IMG/VR virus record: IMGVR_UViG_3300032235_001256
Location: 1 to 62,462 of that record
Source of the DNA: a virus
Reading direction: 5' to 3' (one strand)
Length of the DNA stretch: 62,462 bases
Both the position numbers and the translations under genes were made by a program. A model generated the notes under the pieces. The model was not told where the DNA came from. It searched no databases and saw only the letters and a list, made by a program, of their open reading frames with translations. Shown here piece by piece: positions 60,158-62,462 of this stretch (position 1 is its first letter; each line of letters begins with the position of its first letter).

Positions 60158-60623
60158 TGCAGTAAGCTCTCTTCTGGAAAAAATACTCGACTTTTTGGCC
60201 GATTCTGAAGCGGTCAAGGGCATGTTTGGCAGGTACGGAGTTCCGCTAGAGCGGCTCCGTGATGTCGATATTCGCTTTGCAGACATTCCTGTTAGCGCCA
60301 AGACCAAGGACAAGATTATATTTATCAACAGGAAGTTCCTTGAGGATGGCGATTTCTCAAAGGAAATGCACTACATAGTTCACGAACTGTGCCACTGGCT
60401 GCAACAGGTATGCGACGATCCGTATGACATGATTCCTCCTCCCGGTACTGACTATCTCGATATGCCCTCTGAACTAGAGGCATTTATGTACCAGGCCCAC
60501 TTCATGCGCGAGTTCTACGGGGACGACGAAGCAGAGCAGTACGTTGACGATCTGCTGGATTTTCACGAAATAAGCGGCAAGGAGCGTGACAAAAAGCGCA
60601 CTGCGCTGCTCCTAGAAACCTAA
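60126..60623 (+). CDS. Putative zinc metallopeptidase (HELCH)
   Basis: 165 residues starting MKLFLRRAQSDAV. His86-Glu87-x-x-His90 in HYIVHELCHWLQQ, with downstream acidic residues in SELEAFMYQ (Glu116 or Glu118) as likely third ligand, the layout of small gluzincin-type peptidases found in phages. No signal peptide. The N-terminus KLFLRRAQ is a distant relative of the LFKxA tags. Third unrelated HExxH protein of this window. Substrate unknown. Confidence 0.68.
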   Translation: MKLFLRRAQSDAVSSLLEKILDFLADSEAVKGMFGRYGVPLERLRDVDIRFADIPVSAKTKDKIIFINRKFLEDGDFSKEMHYIVHELCHWLQQVCDDPYDMIPPPGTDYLDMPSELEAFMYQAHFMREFYGDDEAEQYVDDLLDFHEISGKERDKKRTALLLET

Positions 60624-60630
60624 TAATTTG

Positions 60631-60660
60631 TCAGATATAGGCTAACAAAGCTATATCTGA
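60631..60660 (+). promoter_or_regulatory. Hairpin directly in front of the ribosome binding site
   Basis: TCAGATATAG-gctaacaaag-CTATATCTGA, ten perfect pairs. The last two bases of the right arm are the GA of the SD GAGGA (60659-60663) for the ATG at 60667. No T run follows. It may modulate access to the RBS or stabilise the 5' end of a processed mRNA. Confidence 0.55.
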
Positions 60661-60666
60661 GGAAAA

Positions 60667-62462
60667 ATGACCCCAACCGCACCGGCATGGCTAGACCCTA
60701 GAAAACCAGGTCTGCGATCAGCAAAGCAAAACATTGCTGATGGTAGCGTGCTGCTGCAGGTTACCGAGGCCATTCCCAGTACCTCGTCCTTGCAGGTAGT
60801 TTATCTTATTTATGCGGGAGAGACTGCAGTTCCTGCCCGGCCGACGTTCATATCTCCAGATGTGCCCGTCCTAATTCCCGCTGCTTTTGCCGGAGGAGAT
60901 TGGCATTTTAAAGTTACGGCTACAAACGGCGCGGGACTGCTGGATTCGCCAGGTCTTTCTGAAGTGGTAGCGAGCCTCTATGCTTTTCCAGATACAGTTG
61001 CGCTTGCAGCCGATTTTGATTTAAGCGATACCACGTTTTCTCTCACAGATAGCGCCGGATACCCTGTTGATGGCTATCTAGTGATCGGAGAGGAGATCAT
61101 TCAATATGCGTCGCTTGTCAGCGGTAGTGGCACTGTAGTTGCGCGCGGATTGTTTGGATCGACAGCGGTGCCGCACTCAGCCGCGGACGAAGTTGCCCTT
61201 TGGGTTGGCGTAGAGGCGGCTTCCGCCGAGCTCGTGAGCATACCTTCATGTGGTCTAACCAGGCCCAAGTGGTTTGATCCGCGAAAGGTCGGGCTGGAAC
61301 AGGCGATTGATTTTGGAGATGGCAGTACAGTTGGCTTGCGGTGGGATTATGCGACAGTTCCTGCTGGCTTCAGTACCACTTACTACCAGATATATAAATC
61401 AAACAATCTGAAAACCATCTACGACCGCCCTCTGTTTATTACGACTGCTAACGAGGCAACCCTGACCGGGATAACTCCAAAGGAAGGCTTTTATTACGGT
61501 GTTCGTGCAGCGTATTTTCTCGCGGATTTTACGACCTCTGGCATGATAGAGCACTCGCCGGGACTATTTCAAGTACCAGAGCCAACTGAGTTGCTAGACA
61601 ATCTTATACAAGGGGCCCTCGGCCCTGTGCAGGTAGCATCTACCGCAGGATTCCCCTCCTCGGGACTGCTGCGGATTGGTCACGAGATAATGAAGTACAG
61701 CTCTCTGACAGCTACTTCATTTATGATATCGGCTCGTGATGTTTTTGCCCTGGCATGGACCGAGGATTTGCCGGCTGGCTCGTCGGTAGAGATGTTCCGT
61801 GGCGTAGATGACGCTACTGATTATTTCTGGCGCCTGAATACATCATGGGACGGATATGGCTTAGCAGCGCTGCCGCTTGAGCCCGGCGATGGATATTGGG
61901 GATTCGGCTACCTACAGGATCCAGACGGCTATAGGAATTTTCCAGTGGCGCCTCAGAATGAGGATCACTCGATACAGGATGAGGACGCAGAGAGCGCCGA
62001 GCCGTTCGACTACTGCGGCTTGCGTTCAAATGACCAATCACAGGTACTTAGCGGTGACTTCTGCGGGCCTAAAACTCCTCATGGCAGCGGTACATATCAC
62101 GGCAATTCCATGCTGGGCCAAGCAGGTGGCATTGATGTCTACGAGGGTAATCTTCAGCGTCAGGAGATGCTGCTGGGGATAACTGGTGAGCCGTTTGTTC
62201 TGCTGCGCAGAAAATGGACTGGCAAGGTTTGTCCGCGCATTTCGCATAGGACGGAGCACCCAGAGGCGCGTTGTAGCCTCTGCTACGGCACCTCCTTCGA
62301 AGGTGGATATCAGCGCTACATCAATACTCGTCTTCTGCGCCCGGCCGAAGAGAACCCGAACGGCTTCATTAATCTGAGGATAGGGCCGTATCAGGATGAA
62401 CTCGATCTAGTTGATTCTCGAGGCTTCTCTACTGAAAAGACAGACCTAAGCGGCTGGACTAC
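60667..62462 (+). CDS. Structural (baseplate/neck-like) protein, partial
   Basis: ATG 60667 after SD GAGGA; the frame stays open to the right edge (598 codons visible). Two homologous units begin PAWLDPRKPGLRSA (about residue 8) and PKWFDPRKVGLEQA (about 200), each with beta-rich fibronectin-like sequence and a later strand pair (DGYLVIGEEIIQYASL; GLLRIGHEIMKYSSL). Near residues 515-550 is a Cys-containing motif (KWTGKVCPR, HPEARCSLCYGTSFEGGY) that resembles a zinc-ribbon segment seen in phage baseplate-type proteins, here with only one Cys in the first half. Four DGY tripeptides occur. A tail or neck structural role is inferred. Confidence 0.72.
   Translation, partial: MTPTAPAWLDPRKPGLRSAKQNIADGSVLLQVTEAIPSTSSLQVVYLIYAGETAVPARPTFISPDVPVLIPAAFAGGDWHFKVTATNGAGLLDSPGLSEVVASLYAFPDTVALAADFDLSDTTFSLTDSAGYPVDGYLVIGEEIIQYASLVSGSGTVVARGLFGSTAVPHSAADEVALWVGVEAASAELVSIPSCGLTRPKWFDPRKVGLEQAIDFGDGSTVGLRWDYATVPAGFSTTYYQIYKSNNLKTIYDRPLFITTANEATLTGITPKEGFYYGVRAAYFLADFTTSGMIEHSPGLFQVPEPTELLDNLIQGALGPVQVASTAGFPSSGLLRIGHEIMKYSSLTATSFMISARDVFALAWTEDLPAGSSVEMFRGVDDATDYFWRLNTSWDGYGLAALPLEPGDGYWGFGYLQDPDGYRNFPVAPQNEDHSIQDEDAESAEPFDYCGLRSNDQSQVLSGDFCGPKTPHGSGTYHGNSMLGQAGGIDVYEGNLQRQEMLLGITGEPFVLLRRKWTGKVCPRISHRTEHPEARCSLCYGTSFEGGYQRYINTRLLRPAEENPNGFINLRIGPYQDELDLVDSRGFSTEKTDLSGWT

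Noticed and set aside
1-62462. tRNA genes or lysogeny genes (integrase, repressor, att sites)
   Set aside because: I looked in the gaps for tRNA-like arms and for integrase or recombinase motifs and saw none; gaps are short and mostly hold terminators or leaders.

Overview
This window is a stretch of a tailed double-stranded DNA bacteriophage genome (Caudoviricetes) that holds mainly virion morphogenesis genes. The evidence is an intein-containing large terminase, a portal-like protein, a protease/scaffold fusion, an HK97-type major capsid protein with a decoration-like neighbour, and several tail-fibre proteins. Genes are tightly packed, with many 1-8 base overlaps, clear Shine-Dalgarno sites and strong hairpin terminators. 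No integrase, repressor, replication gene or tRNA was seen. About 62 kb devoted almost wholly to structural genes suggests a large phage genome (inference). Host and tail type cannot be fixed from the sequence.

Layout. 1-2.8 kb: two paralogous minus-strand adhesin-like proteins (Ig/cadherin-like repeats plus a LamG-like domain) sharing a duplicated upstream block. 2.8-7.8 kb: a zinc metallopeptidase-like protein, a PcfJ-like/leucine-rich-variant repeat protein and a frameshifted Nudix hydrolase, all beginning with the same short FxLFKxA peptide. 7.8-10.3 kb: a cassette bounded by terminators with a sigma-region-4-like protein (apparently starting at ATT) and a multi-zinc-knuckle HNH endonuclease behind a structured leader. 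10.3-11.1 kb: a minus-strand gene insulated by two terminators and preceded by five 12-bp repeats. 11.2-18.6 kb: two large tail fibres. 18.6-27.9 kb: small minus genes, a peptidoglycan hydrolase-like protein, a small-terminase candidate, a CCA-adding-type nucleotidyltransferase and unrecognised proteins. 27.9-40 kb: TerL with intein, portal, M23 peptidase, a second HExxH protein, and the protease/scaffold fusion with a likely internal start. 40-49 kb: small capsid-region proteins, three candidate ejection proteins, decoration-like protein and major capsid protein. 49-51.6 kb: thyA-folA cassette. 51.7-56 kb: further fibre-family proteins. 56-62.5 kb: patatin-like lipase, small HNH protein, cold-shock-like protein, connector-like and baseplate-like proteins, a third HExxH protein, and a structural protein running off the right end.

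How the genes fit together. TerS candidate, TerL and portal make the packaging motor. The protease/scaffold gene, decoration-like protein and capsid protein build the head. The fibre family shares an N-terminal anchor and a C-terminal beta domain around exchangeable shafts. M23 peptidase, lysozyme-like protein, peptidoglycan-binding proteins and patatin probably act on the host envelope. The most unusual patterns are: the FxLFKxA N-terminal tag on unrelated enzymes (possible virion-cargo signal), a recurring helical-hairpin motif in about eight proteins, strong enrichment of the tripeptide DGY in structural proteins, the nested scaffold start, and the recoded or aberrant gene expression signals at 7.3-8.5 kb.
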